From Lysobacteraceae bacterium (GTDB taxonomy: Bacteria > Pseudomonadota > Gammaproteobacteria > Nevskiales > Nevskiaceae), in NCBI GenBank assembly GCA_013823855.1, contig PNMW01000058.1:1-64000 (forward strand): a stretch of 64,000 bases of DNA, written 5' to 3'. A program made the position numbers and the translations under genes. Shown here one piece after another: positions 45,685-54,782 of the stretch. The notes under the pieces were generated by a model that saw only the letters and a program-made list of their open reading frames with translations, ran no database searches and was not told the DNA's origin. Each line of letters starts with the position of its first letter. Position 1 is the stretch's first letter.

Positions 45685-47145
45685 ATGGCCCAACCACCCT
45701 GCTTCGACCTGATTTTCTTCGGCGGCACCGGCGATCTGGCACTCCGCAAGCTGCTGCCGGCGCTGTACTACCGGCATCGCGACACGAAAGACTGCAGCGG
45801 CTGGCGGATCATCGCCGTGTCGCGCCAGGCGCTCGACACCGCCGGTTACGTCGCGATGGTGCACACGGCCTGCCAGCAGTTCATTCCGGCCAGGGATTTC
45901 GACGAAACGGTCTGGACCGCTTTCGCGACCCGACTCGAATACCTGGCGATCGACGCCACGGTGCCGGCCGACTACGGCAAGCTCGCCACCGCCCTCGCCG
46001 ACTCCGCCGAGCGCATCCGGGTGTTTTATCTCTCAACGGCTGCCAGCCTGTTCGCCGGCATTTGCGACAACCTCGCCACCGCGAATCTGGTCACGGGCTT
46101 GAGCCGCGTGGTGCTGGAGAAGCCGCTCGGCTTCAGCCTCGCTTCGGCAACCGCGATCAACGAGGCGGTGGCGAAGATCTTCACGGAGAAGCAGATCTTC
46201 CGGATCGATCACTACCTCGGCAAGGAAACGGTGCAGAACCTGATCGCGCTGCGCTTCGGCAACTCGATCTTCGAGCCGCTGTGGCATCGCGCCGCGGTGC
46301 GCGACGTACAGATCACGCTCGCGGAAACGGTCGGGGTCGGCGACCGCGGCGAGTACTACAACCGCTACGGGGCGCTGCGCGACATGGTGCAGAACCATGC
46401 GCTGCAGCTGCTGTGCATCCTGGCGATGGAGCCGCCGTCGTCGATCGACCCGGACGAGATCCGCGACGAAAAGCTGAAAGTGCTGCGCGCGCTGCGGCCG
46501 TTCACGCCGGACGACGTGCGCAACAAGATCGTCCGCGGCCAGTACCGCGCCGGCGCGATCGAAGGCCGCGCGGTGCCGGGCTATCTCGACGAGCCGGGCA
46601 TTCCGGACGGCACGACCACCGAAACCTTCGTGTCGATGCGGGTCGATGTCGACAACTGGCGCTGGGCGCGGGTGCCGTTCTACTTGCGCACCGGCAAGCG
46701 GATGCAGGAGCGGATGTCGGAGATCGTCATCAACTTCCGCGCCGTGCCGCACGCGATCCTGCCCGGCAACGACGCCGGAAACGTCAATCGCCTGGTGATC
46801 CGCCTGCAGCCGGACGAGGGCATCGAACTGCATGTGCTGGCCAAGGTGCCGGGTGCCGACATGCGGGTGAAGCCGGTCAAGCTCGATCTGGACTTCGCCG
46901 AAACCTTCAAGACCCGTCAGTGGGACGCCTACGAGCGCCTGCTGATGGACGTGATCAGCGGCAACCTGACCCTGTTCATGCGCCGCGACGAACTCGACGC
47001 CGCCTGGCAGTGGATCGACCCGATCCACAGCGCCTGGGCCGCGCAGAGCGATCCGCCGAAGCCGTACTCGGCCGGCACCTGGGGGCCGACCGCATCGAGC
47101 GCGCTGATCGTCCGCGATGGCCTGTGCTGGAAGGAGGAGTCATGA
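45685..47145 (+). CDS. zwf: Glucose-6-phosphate 1-dehydrogenase
   Basis: This enzyme oxidises glucose-6-phosphate to 6-phosphogluconolactone with NADP. It has 486 residues from ATG 45685. The coenzyme-binding loop is [20 protein letters not shown]. The active site is [22 protein letters not shown] with the conserved Lys and His. VLEKPLG and [12 protein letters not shown] also fit. The track start 29 codons earlier adds unrelated residues. It overlaps pgl by 4 bp (ATGA). Confidence 0.96.
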   Translation: MAQPPCFDLIFFGGTGDLALRKLLPALYYRHRDTKDCSGWRIIAVSRQALDTAGYVAMVHTACQQFIPARDFDETVWTAFATRLEYLAIDATVPADYGKLATALADSAERIRVFYLSTAASLFAGICDNLATANLVTGLSRVVLEKPLGFSLASATAINEAVAKIFTEKQIFRIDHYLGKETVQNLIALRFGNSIFEPLWHRAAVRDVQITLAETVGVGDRGEYYNRYGALRDMVQNHALQLLCILAMEPPSSIDPDEIRDEKLKVLRALRPFTPDDVRNKIVRGQYRAGAIEGRAVPGYLDEPGIPDGTTTETFVSMRVDVDNWRWARVPFYLRTGKRMQERMSEIVINFRAVPHAILPGNDAGNVNRLVIRLQPDEGIELHVLAKVPGADMRVKPVKLDLDFAETFKTRQWDAYERLLMDVISGNLTLFMRRDELDAAWQWIDPIHSAWAAQSDPPKPYSAGTWGPTASSALIVRDGLCWKEES

Positions 47146-47846
47146 GCGGCGGGCTGACCGAGCATCGCTTCACCTCGAACGAGGCCGCGACCGCAGCGCT
47201 GGCCGAGGCGATTCTCGGCCGCCTGAGTGCGGCGATTGCCGAGCGCGGCGTCGCGTCGCTGATCGTTTCCGGCGGCAAGAGCCCGGTGCCGCTGTTCGCG
47301 CGGCTGCGGGTGGCTGCGCTGGATTGGTCCAAGGTCTGGATCACGCTGGCCGACGAACGCTGGGTCGAGCCGACCTCGCCGGATTCCAACGAGCGCCTGC
47401 TGCTCGAGCATCTGCTGCGCGATGCCGCGGCCGCGGCCCGCTTCGTGCCGCTGAAATCGGCGTCCGGGCAGGTTGCCGACGGGCTGGTCGCATCGTCCGC
47501 AGCACTCGCCGCAATTCCTCGGCCGTTCGATGTGGTGGTGCTCGGCATGGGCGAGGACGGCCACACGGCTTCGCTGTTTCCGGGGACCGAGGGTCTGGCG
47601 GCGGCGCTGGCGCCCGACAATCCGGCTGCGCTCGCCGCGATCACGCCGCTGACCGCGCCGCATCCGCGCATCACGCTGACCTTGGCGGCGCTGCTCGACG
47701 CTCGCTGCGTGATGCTGCCGCTCGCCGGCGCGACGAAGCTCGCCGTCTACCGCCGAGCGCGCGTGGAACCCGATCCGCTGGCCTGGCCGATCAGCGCGGT
47801 GCTGACGCAGACGCGCACGGCGGTGGAGATCTGGCTGGCCGACTGA
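47142..47846 (+). CDS. pgl: 6-Phosphogluconolactonase
   Basis: This protein (DevB type, 234 residues) hydrolyses 6-phosphogluconolactone to 6-phosphogluconate. The typical segments are [60 protein letters not shown] and [24 protein letters not shown]. The ATG at 47142 has a perfect AAGGAGGAG site inside the zwf end. The track shows it only inside a long frame starting at 46062, which is a shadow of zwf over its first 1.1 kb. It converges with moaB; the stops are 1 bp apart. Confidence 0.94.
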   Translation: MSGGLTEHRFTSNEAATAALAEAILGRLSAAIAERGVASLIVSGGKSPVPLFARLRVAALDWSKVWITLADERWVEPTSPDSNERLLLEHLLRDAAAAARFVPLKSASGQVADGLVASSAALAAIPRPFDVVVLGMGEDGHTASLFPGTEGLAAALAPDNPAALAAITPLTAPHPRITLTLAALLDARCVMLPLAGATKLAVYRRARVEPDPLAWPISAVLTQTRTAVEIWLAD

Positions 47847-47847
47847 C

Positions 47848-48387
47848 TCAGTCGCGGTTCGACGGGCGCTTCGGCGCCGGCACGTCCGGTGATTCCTTGA
47901 AACGCGGAATCAGGTCGACGAGGTTGCAGGGGCGCGTCGCCGTCGACAGCTGCAGACTGATGATCTTGTCCCAGGCCAGTTCGCAGGCACCACGCGAACC
48001 CGGCAGGCAGAACACGAGGCGACCGTTGGCCGAGCCGGCAAAGGCGCGCGACTGGATCGCCGAGGTGCCGATATCGGCATAGCTCAGCATCCGGAACAGT
48101 TCGCCGAAGCCATCGGTGATCCGGTCGAGCAGCGGCCGGACCGCTTCCGGCACCAGATCGCGGCCGGTCAGGCCGGTGCCACCGGTGATGATGATCACGT
48201 CGACGGTATCGTCGATCAGCCAGTTCGAGACCTGGGCGCGGACGCCGTAGCGGTCATCGCTCCGGATCAGCCGCGCGGCCAGCCGATGGCCATCGCGGGC
48301 GATGCGTTCGACCAGCAGGTTGCCGGACTTGTCGTCGGCGAGCGTGCGGGTGTCGGAGACGGTCAGGACAGCGATGCCTAGGCTCAT
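47848..48387 (-). CDS. moaB: Molybdenum cofactor biosynthesis protein MoaB
   Basis: This is a MogA/MoaB-fold protein of 179 residues that adenylylates molybdopterin before molybdenum insertion. The motif TVSDTRTLADDKSGNLL is at the N terminus, and DVIIITGGTGLTGRDLVPEAV and LPGSRGACELAWDKII complete the site. The C-terminal tail (RFKESPDVPAPKRPSNRD) is a basic extension. It stands apart from moeA/mobA at 31-33 kb, and its stop is 1 bp from that of pgl on the other strand. Confidence 0.93.
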   Translation of the reverse strand: MSLGIAVLTVSDTRTLADDKSGNLLVERIARDGHRLAARLIRSDDRYGVRAQVSNWLIDDTVDVIIITGGTGLTGRDLVPEAVRPLLDRITDGFGELFRMLSYADIGTSAIQSRAFAGSANGRLVFCLPGSRGACELAWDKIISLQLSTATRPCNLVDLIPRFKESPDVPAPKRPSNRD

Positions 48388-48417
48388 CGGGATGCTCGTT
48401 CAGTCGTTCTGGCGAAA

Positions 48418-48514
48418 GCGGGACTCAGGCGAAGGCGCAAAGACGCCAGAGAAAAACAAGAAAGTCATGCTCTTCAGCTGTTCTTGGCGTCTTCGCGCCT
48501 CCGCGTGAGCCCGC
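48418..48514. repeat. Long imperfect palindrome of about 97 bp (MITE-like)
   Basis: Arms of about 34-35 nt (48418-48452 and 48481-48514) pair with few mismatches. Both contain the core GGCGCAAAGACGCCA or GGCGCGAAGACGCCA. The centre of about 28 nt is AT-rich (AAACAAGAAAGTCATGCT). It fills the gap between the moaB start and the hpnN end. Sequences with the core GGCGTCTT-CGCGCC-type are common intergenic repeats in unrelated bacteria, as I recall them. The element has no coding capacity and no terminal target duplication that I can see. Confidence 0.65.
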
Positions 48515-48525
48515 CGTTTTCACAC

Positions 48526-51147
48526 TCAGGCCTTCGCGTTCTTCCAGCGCAGCGCCAGCAGGCTCGGCAGCAGCACCAGCGCGCACAGCAGGGTCATGCC
48601 GAGGCCGAGGGTCAGCAGCAGGCCCATGCTGACCATGCCGGGATGCTTGGCGAACGCCAGATTGCCGAAGTTGACCATGGTGATCAGCGCGCCGAACAGC
48701 ACGGCGCGGGCAGTGCCGGTTTTCAGCAGCGAACCATCGGCGGCATCGCGGCCACGCTGCACCAGGTAGACCCCGTAGTCGACACCGACCCCGAGGATCA
48801 GCGGCAGCGCGATGACATTGGCGAAGTTGAACGGCACGCCGGCCAGCACCGACGCCGCCACCGTCAGCAGCCCCGCCATCGCCAGCGGCACCAGGACCAA
48901 GAGCGTGTCGATCACCGAGCGCAGCAGCACCAGCAGCAGCAGGGTGATCACCACCGCCGAATAGGTGAACGCATCCTGGAACGATTCGACCACCGAGCGG
49001 CCGGCCTCGGCCTGGGTCGACGGCCCGCCGGTCGCGGTCGGCGCCACCGCCTGCACGGCGGCGATGAACGCGCCTTCGTCGCTCGGGTTGTCGAGGATCT
49101 TCGCCGGCATCGCTTCGACGCGGTACAGGCCGTCGGCGCTCTTCCAGCGGTCGATCAGCGACGGCGGCAGGTCGGCCGCGGTGACCGCACTCGCTTTCAG
49201 CGCGTCCTTCAAGCCGGACAGCCGCGCCGGCAGGCTGCCGAGCAGGTTGGTCCGCAAGCTCGCCAGCAAGGCCGCCTGACTGGCCGCGTCGCGCTTGGCA
49301 TATTCGGCGGCAAAGCCGTCGAGTGCGGCCTGCAGCGCCTTCGCCGCCTCGCCCTGCTTGCCGGTCTGGGTGGCGACATAGGCCGGCAGGGCGAGGCGCA
49401 TCTGTTCGATCAGCGCGTGGTCGTCATCGCGCGCGACCGGCGCGGTCGGCGCCGGCGCGTCGGTCAGCTGCGGTCCGAGCGCGAAGCGCAGGTCCTCGAT
49501 GATTGCCAGCTTCTCGTCCTGATCGGCCGGCACGAAGCTGTCCAGGCTCATTGCCCGTTTGACCTCCGGGCGCTTCGACAGCTCGGCGGCCAGCCGCGTG
49601 GCGGTGTCCTGATCGGGCACCAGCGCCGACAAGGTCAGGGTCGGGATTTCCGGATCCTGCAGCAGGTCGCGGAAAGTCATGATCGCTTCGGTCTTCGGAT
49701 CGCGCAGCTTCAGCGGATCGCTGTCGAAGCGCGCCCCGGGCACGAAATACAGCGAGCCGGCAACCAGCACTGCGGAAACGATCCAGATCGGCTTGGCATG
49801 CGAGAACGGCCAGGCCAGCACCTTCGATAGCCGGCTGCCGATCACAGGCGTCCACGCAAGCTTCTTCGGATCCGGCGCCAGCAGCGCGATCAGCGCCGGC
49901 AGCAGGGTGACGGTGACCAGCAGGCTGATGATCATGCCGGCGCCGGAGATCAGGCCGAGTTCGGCGATGCCGAGGAAATCGGTCGGCACGAAGGCGAAGA
50001 AGCCGAGCGAGCAGGTCAGCGCGCAGACCGTCATGTAGCCGCCGACATCGGCGGCGGCGATGCCGAGCGCGCCCTCGTTCGGCAGGCCCTGGCCCAGGCG
50101 CTCGCGATACTGCATGCACAGGTACAGCGCGTAATCGAGGCCCAGGCCGATGTACAGCACGCCGAAGGCGACCGAGATCAGGTTGAGATGACCGACCGCC
50201 AGCGCGGCGAATGCCGTGGTCAGCAGCAGGCCGTAGGCCAGCGACACGATCGCCGCCAGCATCAGGCGCAGCGAATGCAGCGCGAACCACAGCAGCACGG
50301 CCGACACGGCCAGCGCCAGGAACAGCGCGAGCCCGGCGCCGGAGAACGCGGTCTGGATTTCCTCATGCTCCATCGCCACGGTGCCGGTCAGGCGCACCTT
50401 CAGGCCTTTCTGCTCAAGACCGAGGTCGCGCACCGCGTCGCGGACCGCCTGCACCGGCAGTTCGGCCGGCAGCAGGCGCTTGAAGTCGAGCTTCGCGCCC
50501 AACTCGATAAAGCGCCGGGCGCCGGCCAGCGCGCTGGCGCCGCCACCGCCGACCAGCGCCTGCCAGCTCAGCGGCGCATCCGCGGCTTTCGCGCTGCCGG
50601 CAACACTCGCGGCGATGCCATTGAAGGCCGGCGACAGATCGAAATCGGTGCCTTCCGGCGCGTTCAGCGCCCGGCCGAGCAGGGTGAACAGGCCTCTGAG
50701 GCTCGGATCCTGGTCGAGCGCGCCGAGGAACGGCTGGGCGGCGGTGACCTCGTCGGCGAGCTTCTGCAGCGTATCGGCGTCGAGGAACATCAGGCCGTTG
50801 CGCCGGAAGTACGGTTCGGTCTCGATCGCGAACACTTCGGAGAACAGGTCGGCACGCGGGCGCAGTTTCGCGACCAGGGCGACCTGTGCTGCGTCCATCA
50901 CTTCCGGAATGCCGCCCTCGATCACCACCACCAGCGTGTGGCTGAGCTTGGGGAACTGGCGATCCATCTCGATCTCGGCCTGCCGCCACGGCAGCTCCGG
51001 GGCCAGCAGGTTCTGCAGATCGGTATCGATGCTCAGGTGCTTCGCGGTATAGGCCGCGAGCCCCGCCCCGATCACCAGCGCCGCGATGACCACCAGTACC
51101 GCACGGCGCTGGGCAGCATCGACCCACGCAGAAAGCAAACGACTCAT
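48526..51147 (-). CDS. hpnN: HpnN-like RND/MMPL-family lipid exporter
   Basis: This protein has 873 residues from ATG 51147 (MSRLLSAWVDAAQRRAVLVVIAALVIG). It has an RND architecture: one helix, a large periplasmic loop (DTDLQNLLAPELPWRQAEIEMDRQFPKLSHTLVVVIEGG), a block of five helices with FGVLYIGLGLDYALYLCMQYRERL, a second loop, and a second five-helix block with GVGVDYGVYLVQRGRDAADG. The GxGxDYxxYL motifs are typical of the hydrophobe/amphiphile exporter branch. HpnN moves hopanoids to the outer membrane in Rhodopseudomonas and relatives. It is divergent from an hpnM-like gene, which supports the assignment. The track start is 70 codons too early. No squalene-hopene cyclase is in the window. 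Confidence 0.82.
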   Translation of the reverse strand: MSRLLSAWVDAAQRRAVLVVIAALVIGAGLAAYTAKHLSIDTDLQNLLAPELPWRQAEIEMDRQFPKLSHTLVVVIEGGIPEVMDAAQVALVAKLRPRADLFSEVFAIETEPYFRRNGLMFLDADTLQKLADEVTAAQPFLGALDQDPSLRGLFTLLGRALNAPEGTDFDLSPAFNGIAASVAGSAKAADAPLSWQALVGGGGASALAGARRFIELGAKLDFKRLLPAELPVQAVRDAVRDLGLEQKGLKVRLTGTVAMEHEEIQTAFSGAGLALFLALAVSAVLLWFALHSLRLMLAAIVSLAYGLLLTTAFAALAVGHLNLISVAFGVLYIGLGLDYALYLCMQYRERLGQGLPNEGALGIAAADVGGYMTVCALTCSLGFFAFVPTDFLGIAELGLISGAGMIISLLVTVTLLPALIALLAPDPKKLAWTPVIGSRLSKVLAWPFSHAKPIWIVSAVLVAGSLYFVPGARFDSDPLKLRDPKTEAIMTFRDLLQDPEIPTLTLSALVPDQDTATRLAAELSKRPEVKRAMSLDSFVPADQDEKLAIIEDLRFALGPQLTDAPAPTAPVARDDDHALIEQMRLALPAYVATQTGKQGEAAKALQAALDGFAAEYAKRDAASQAALLASLRTNLLGSLPARLSGLKDALKASAVTAADLPPSLIDRWKSADGLYRVEAMPAKILDNPSDEGAFIAAVQAVAPTATGGPSTQAEAGRSVVESFQDAFTYSAVVITLLLLVLLRSVIDTLLVLVPLAMAGLLTVAASVLAGVPFNFANVIALPLILGVGVDYGVYLVQRGRDAADGSLLKTGTARAVLFGALITMVNFGNLAFAKHPGMVSMGLLLTLGLGMTLLCALVLLPSLLALRWKNAKA

Positions 51148-51246
51148 CCGCCGGAAACCTCTGGAAACATTGAACTTGAAGGGCTGGCACGGGTCGGTGT
51201 GTGCGCCTGACAATAGGCGCCCCGTCTTAGCCTCCCATTGTCGCCG

Positions 51247-51858
51247 ATGCCGAATGTCCCCGTGATCCTGCGTTCCCTGCTCGCCGCCGCACTGCTGTCG
51301 CCGTGCGCGCACGCCACAGCTGCGCCCGCGCCGGGCGAGGTGGTCACCGGCTTCCATGACGTGCTGATCGGCAACATGAAGCAGGGCGCGACGCTGGGCT
51401 GCACCGGCCGTTCGGCGAAGGTCGCGGCGGCGGTGGATGGCAGCTTCGATCTGCCGTATCTGGCCAGCAAGGTGATGCGTCGGCAGTGGAAGACGCTGAC
51501 GCCGGAGCAGCAGGCCAGCTTCACGTCGACGTTCCGCGAACTGGTACTGGCGACCTATGCCAGCCAGTTCGCGAAGTTCGGCGGCGAGCAGTTCGAAACG
51601 CTGGCGACCAGGGAACTGGCCGACGGCACCCGCCAGGTCAACGCCAGGCTGAAGCTCAGCAACAGCAATCCGGTCAACTTCGATTACGTGCTGCGCGAGG
51701 TGAACGGCGAGTGGCGGATCGTCAATGTCGTCGCCGACGGCGTCAGCGACCTCGCGATCCGCGCCAGCCAGTACGACAAGGCGTTCAAGTCAGTCGGCTT
51801 CGACGGCCTGCTGAAGCAGATCGAAAGCCAGACGGCGGCGAACAGGAAGGGCTGCTAG
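51247..51858 (+). CDS. hpnM: HpnM/MlaC-like periplasmic lipid-binding protein
   Basis: This protein has 203 residues from ATG 51247, with a signal peptide (VILRSLLAAALLSPCAHATA). The Ttg2D/MlaC domain is seen in FDLPYLASKVMRRQWKTLTPEQQASFTSTFRELVLATYASQFAKF, the YVLREVNGEWRIVNVVADGVSDLAIRASQYDKAF segment, and ends GLLKQIES. MlaC-family proteins ferry phospholipids across the periplasm. The HpnM subfamily goes with HpnN. It is divergent from hpnN across 99 bp. Confidence 0.85.
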   Translation: MPNVPVILRSLLAAALLSPCAHATAAPAPGEVVTGFHDVLIGNMKQGATLGCTGRSAKVAAAVDGSFDLPYLASKVMRRQWKTLTPEQQASFTSTFRELVLATYASQFAKFGGEQFETLATRELADGTRQVNARLKLSNSNPVNFDYVLREVNGEWRIVNVVADGVSDLAIRASQYDKAFKSVGFDGLLKQIESQTAANRKGC

Positions 51859-51888
51859 TCCCGCTTCGAGGTCCGGCGCCGTACACCC

Positions 51889-52329
51889 TCAACCCCAGCG
51901 GAAATGGAACTCCGCGTCGGTCGGCTTCGGCGCGGCGCGGTCGGCGTCGCGCACCACGGTGACCGCCGTAAAGCTCAGTACATCGGCCAGCAGCAGGGTT
52001 TTCAGCGCCGGGCCGTAGAAGGCGTGGCGCGCCTGGTCGAACTGCCAGACGCCGAACCAGGCGGCGATGCCGGCCGCGATCAGCAGGCCCAGCGCCAGCC
52101 AGCGCGCGGTAGCCGACAGGAACGCGGCACCGATGGCCAGCAGGCCGATCGCCAGCATAGCCCCGCCGTGCTGCAGCGCCAGCGTGGCGACCGCCTCGGC
52201 CGGCAACTGGCCCTGCCCGATCTGGAAGGCGAACACGTCCGGCGCCGACCAGATCCGCGCGCCGATCACCATCGAACCCAGGCCCGTCAGCAGCAAAGCC
52301 GAAAACGACACCACATTCACGGTTTTCAT
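51889..52329 (-). CDS. Four-helix membrane protein of unknown function
   Basis: This protein has 146 residues with four predicted membrane segments: VVSFSALLLTGLGSMVIGA, LALQHGGAMLAIGLLAIGAAFL, WLALGLLIAAGIAAWFGVW and LLLADVLSFTAVTVV. The loop between helices 1 and 2 reads SAPDVFAFQIGQGQLPAEAVA. I do not recognise the family with confidence. It faces a TetR regulator across 182 bp that contains a palindrome, so it is probably the regulator's target. Confidence 0.75.
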   Translation of the reverse strand: MKTVNVVSFSALLLTGLGSMVIGARIWSAPDVFAFQIGQGQLPAEAVATLALQHGGAMLAIGLLAIGAAFLSATARWLALGLLIAAGIAAWFGVWQFDQARHAFYGPALKTLLLADVLSFTAVTVVRDADRAAPKPTDAEFHFRWG

Positions 52330-52418
52330 CGTCTGTCCCTCTTGCCTCTACCCCAATGCGGCCGGACCGCCGGCCCCGGTCATCCACCCGGCTGGGCGTC
52401 GTCGCCGCTTGCCGGTAC

Positions 52419-52442
52419 ACTATGGTATTCACCATACTATGG
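52419..52442. promoter_or_regulatory. Candidate TetR operator TATGGT-N4-ACCATA
   Basis: A perfect 6-bp inverted repeat TATGGT-ATTC-ACCATA (52421-52436) is nested in a direct repeat ACTATGG (52419-52425 and 52436-52442). It lies between the divergent membrane-protein gene and the TetR gene, 70-90 bp from both starts. A TACATAAT sequence just to the right could be a -10 for the TetR gene. TetR repressors often bind such sites between divergent genes. Confidence 0.5.
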
Positions 52443-52511
52443 CGACTACCCTACATAATTCGAATCGACGGCGCAAGATGCCGTTGGTCAGCTGAGCGAG
52501 GAGGAAGGACG

Positions 52512-53099
52512 ATGGCCAGAACCAGCAATGCCCGCCAGGACGCGATCGAAGCGGCCGTGCGGCTGTTCCGCAGCCAGGGTTACTCGGCAACCGGCCTGAG
52601 CCAGTTGCTGGAGGAAAGCGGCGCGCCGAAGGGCTCGTTCTACTTTCATTTCCCGGGCGGCAAGGAACAGCTGGCGCTGGAGGCGCTGACCGTGTTCGGC
52701 GAGGAAATCCGCAGCCGCATCGCCCGCCGCGCGGCGACCGTCGGCGGCGACACGCCGGCGTTCATCCGGGCGATGTTCGAGGCCACCGCCCGGGAACTGG
52801 AAAGCAGCGACTACACAGCAGGCTGCGTGGCCTCCAATCTCGGCGGCGAGATGTCGTCGGGCAACCGGCCGATCGCCGAGGCGGTGACGACGGTGGTGAA
52901 AAGCTGGGTCGAAGCGATTGCCGACGGCGTCGCGTCGCGCTTCGAGACTCGCGACGCCGCGATGGCCTACGCCTCGACGGTGATGGCCGCGCTCAGCGGC
53001 GTACGGACGATGGCGCGAGCCCAGCGTTCGACAGCGATGTTCGGCTCGATCGCCGAAGTGCTGATTGCCGGACTGCCCGCCGCCAGACCGGCAGGCTGA
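52512..53099 (+). CDS. TetR/AcrR-family transcriptional regulator
   Basis: This protein has 195 residues from ATG 52512, preceded by GAGGAAGG. The N-terminal DNA-binding domain is MARTSNARQDAIEAAVRLFRSQGYSATGLSQLLEESGAPKGSFYFHFPGGKEQLA, the LmrA/YxaF-like form of the TetR helix-turn-helix. The C-terminal ligand domain includes TAGCVASNLGGEMSSGNRPIAEAV. The ligand is unknown. The divergent membrane protein and the palindrome between them suggest autoregulation plus repression of that gene. The track start at 52356 adds 52 unrelated codons. Confidence 0.92.
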   Translation: MARTSNARQDAIEAAVRLFRSQGYSATGLSQLLEESGAPKGSFYFHFPGGKEQLALEALTVFGEEIRSRIARRAATVGGDTPAFIRAMFEATARELESSDYTAGCVASNLGGEMSSGNRPIAEAVTTVVKSWVEAIADGVASRFETRDAAMAYASTVMAALSGVRTMARAQRSTAMFGSIAEVLIAGLPAARPAG

Positions 53100-53183
53100 G
53101 CCGGCCGGGCGGTCCCGTGCCGGCAGCGGGCGTGGCGCCGATGCCGGCGCCTCCCGGGCGCAACCGTCGCGACGCGTTGGCGG

Positions 53184-54323
53184 TCAGTGGTCGCTGGGCG
53201 CCCACCAGGGCTTCAGCGCTTCCCGGGTCGGCTGATAGTCGTAGCCGAGCGCCTCGGCCACCGCCCTGAAGGTCACCCGGCCGAGATGGACGTTGAGACC
53301 TTCGCGCAGATTCGGATCATCGAGCAGCGCCCGCTTGTAACCCTTGTCGGCCAGCGCGACGGTGAACGGCATCGTCGCGTTGGTCAGCGCGAACGTCGAG
53401 GTCCGCGCCACCCCGCCCGGCATGTTGGCCACGCAGTAGTGAACGATGCCTTCCTCGACATAGGTCGGGTTCTGGTGGGTGGTCGCACGCGAGGTCTCGA
53501 AGCAGCCGCCCTGATCGATCGCGACATCGACGATCACCGCGCCCGGCTTCATCCGCTTGAGCATTGCCCGGGTCACCAGCTTCGGCGCTGCGGCCCCCGG
53601 CACCAGCACCGCGCCGATCACCAGATCGGCATGGGCGACGGCGGTTTCCAGCGCATCGACGGTCGAGTACAGCGTGGTCAGGCGGCCGTCGAAAGCGGTA
53701 TCGAGCCAGGCCAGTCGCGGCAGCGAGCGGTCGAGGATGGTGACGTTGGCGCCCATGCCGACCGCGATCCGCGCGGCGTTGTAGCCGACCACGCCGCCGC
53801 CGATCACCACGACATCGGCCGGTGCCACGCCGGGCACGCCGCCGAGCAGCACGCCATTGCCGCCCTGGGCCTTTTCCATCGCGTGGGCGCCGGCCTGGAT
53901 CGACATGCGGCCGGCGACCTCGCTCATCGGTGCCAGCAGCGGCAGGCCGCCGCGACCGTCGGTGACGGTCTCATAGGCGATCGCGACACAGCCGGAATCG
54001 ACCAGCGCCCGGGTCTGCTCCGGATCGGGCGCCAGATGCAGGTAAGTGAACAGCACCTGGCCTTCACGCAGCAGCGCGCATTCGGCCGGCTGCGGCTCCT
54101 TGACCTTCACCACCATCTCGGCGCGGGCGAAGATCGCCTCGGCGCTGTCGACGATCTCGGCACCGGCTGCCAGGTACTGCGCGTCAGGAATGCCGATGCC
54201 GGCGCCTGCCGACGCCTGGACGATCACCGCGTGACCGTGCGCCTTCAGTTCGCGGACGCCCGCCGGGGTCAGGCCGACGCGGTACTCGTGAACCTTGATT
54301 TCTTTCGGTACGCCAATCAGCAT
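53184..54323 (-). CDS. ald: Alanine dehydrogenase
   Basis: This is an NAD-dependent enzyme of 379 residues that interconverts L-alanine and pyruvate plus ammonia. N-terminal [26 protein letters not shown] and [11 protein letters not shown] carry the substrate-binding Arg and Lys. LHLAPD contains the catalytic His. The NAD-binding fold is [28 protein letters not shown], and [24 protein letters not shown] is the second conserved box. It stands alone. A GGCGCC-N6-GGCGCC hairpin without a T-run lies between its stop and the TetR gene end. Confidence 0.95.
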   Translation of the reverse strand: MLIGVPKEIKVHEYRVGLTPAGVRELKAHGHAVIVQASAGAGIGIPDAQYLAAGAEIVDSAEAIFARAEMVVKVKEPQPAECALLREGQVLFTYLHLAPDPEQTRALVDSGCVAIAYETVTDGRGGLPLLAPMSEVAGRMSIQAGAHAMEKAQGGNGVLLGGVPGVAPADVVVIGGGVVGYNAARIAVGMGANVTILDRSLPRLAWLDTAFDGRLTTLYSTVDALETAVAHADLVIGAVLVPGAAAPKLVTRAMLKRMKPGAVIVDVAIDQGGCFETSRATTHQNPTYVEEGIVHYCVANMPGGVARTSTFALTNATMPFTVALADKGYKRALLDDPNLREGLNVHLGRVTFRAVAEALGYDYQPTREALKPWWAPSDH

Positions 54324-54409
54324 GCGCCCACTCCTGTGATCGCCAACGTGCTACGAGTCTAGTGCAGCGCAGGACGCTCACGCGCCCCGCGGCGCCGGAC
54401 GACCGAAAA

Positions 54410-54766
54410 ATGCGCCGCAACATCCGTTATCACATCGCCGTCCTGTTCGCCGTCGTCGGTCTCAGCCTGAGCGGCTACGGGGTCTATCGGCTGCAGAAGC
54501 TGCCGGTCTACAGCGAGCAGGATCTCGATCTGGCCGCCGAACTGAACCTGAGCATCGACCTCGCCCGGCTGCCGCCGGACCAGCAGCCGAAAGCCGAGGC
54601 CTTGCCGGCAATGCGCGCCAGCGTGCGCCGGGAGATCAGCGGCAATCTGGAGCAGCAGCGCAAGCTGATCCAGTCGTGGATCCAGACCGGCTTGGTGCTG
54701 ATCGGCATGGCGGCACTGCAGGCGCTGCTGCAGCGCCGCTTGCCGACACCGCCGCCGCGCGCCTGA
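54410..54766 (+). CDS. Small two-helix membrane protein
   Basis: This protein has 118 residues from ATG 54410 (MRRNIRYHIAVLF). Two membrane helices, IAVLFAVVGLSLSGYGVYRL and WIQTGLVLIGMAALQALL, flank a charged periplasmic or cytoplasmic loop of about 60 residues (SEQDLDLAAELNLSIDLARLPPDQQPKAEALP). I do not recognise the family. It ends 16 bp before the serine acetyltransferase gene, so it is probably cotranscribed with it. The track start at 54362 overlaps the region of the ald promoter and is less likely. Confidence 0.65.
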   Translation: MRRNIRYHIAVLFAVVGLSLSGYGVYRLQKLPVYSEQDLDLAAELNLSIDLARLPPDQQPKAEALPAMRASVRREISGNLEQQRKLIQSWIQTGLVLIGMAALQALLQRRLPTPPPRA

Positions 54767-54782
54767 CCGAAGCACCGCCCTC

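Noticed and set aside
46062-47141. Plus-strand frame over zwf (first part of the 594-codon ORF)
   Set aside because: It is out of frame with zwf, whose active-site motifs are certain. Only the part from 47142 (pgl) is real.
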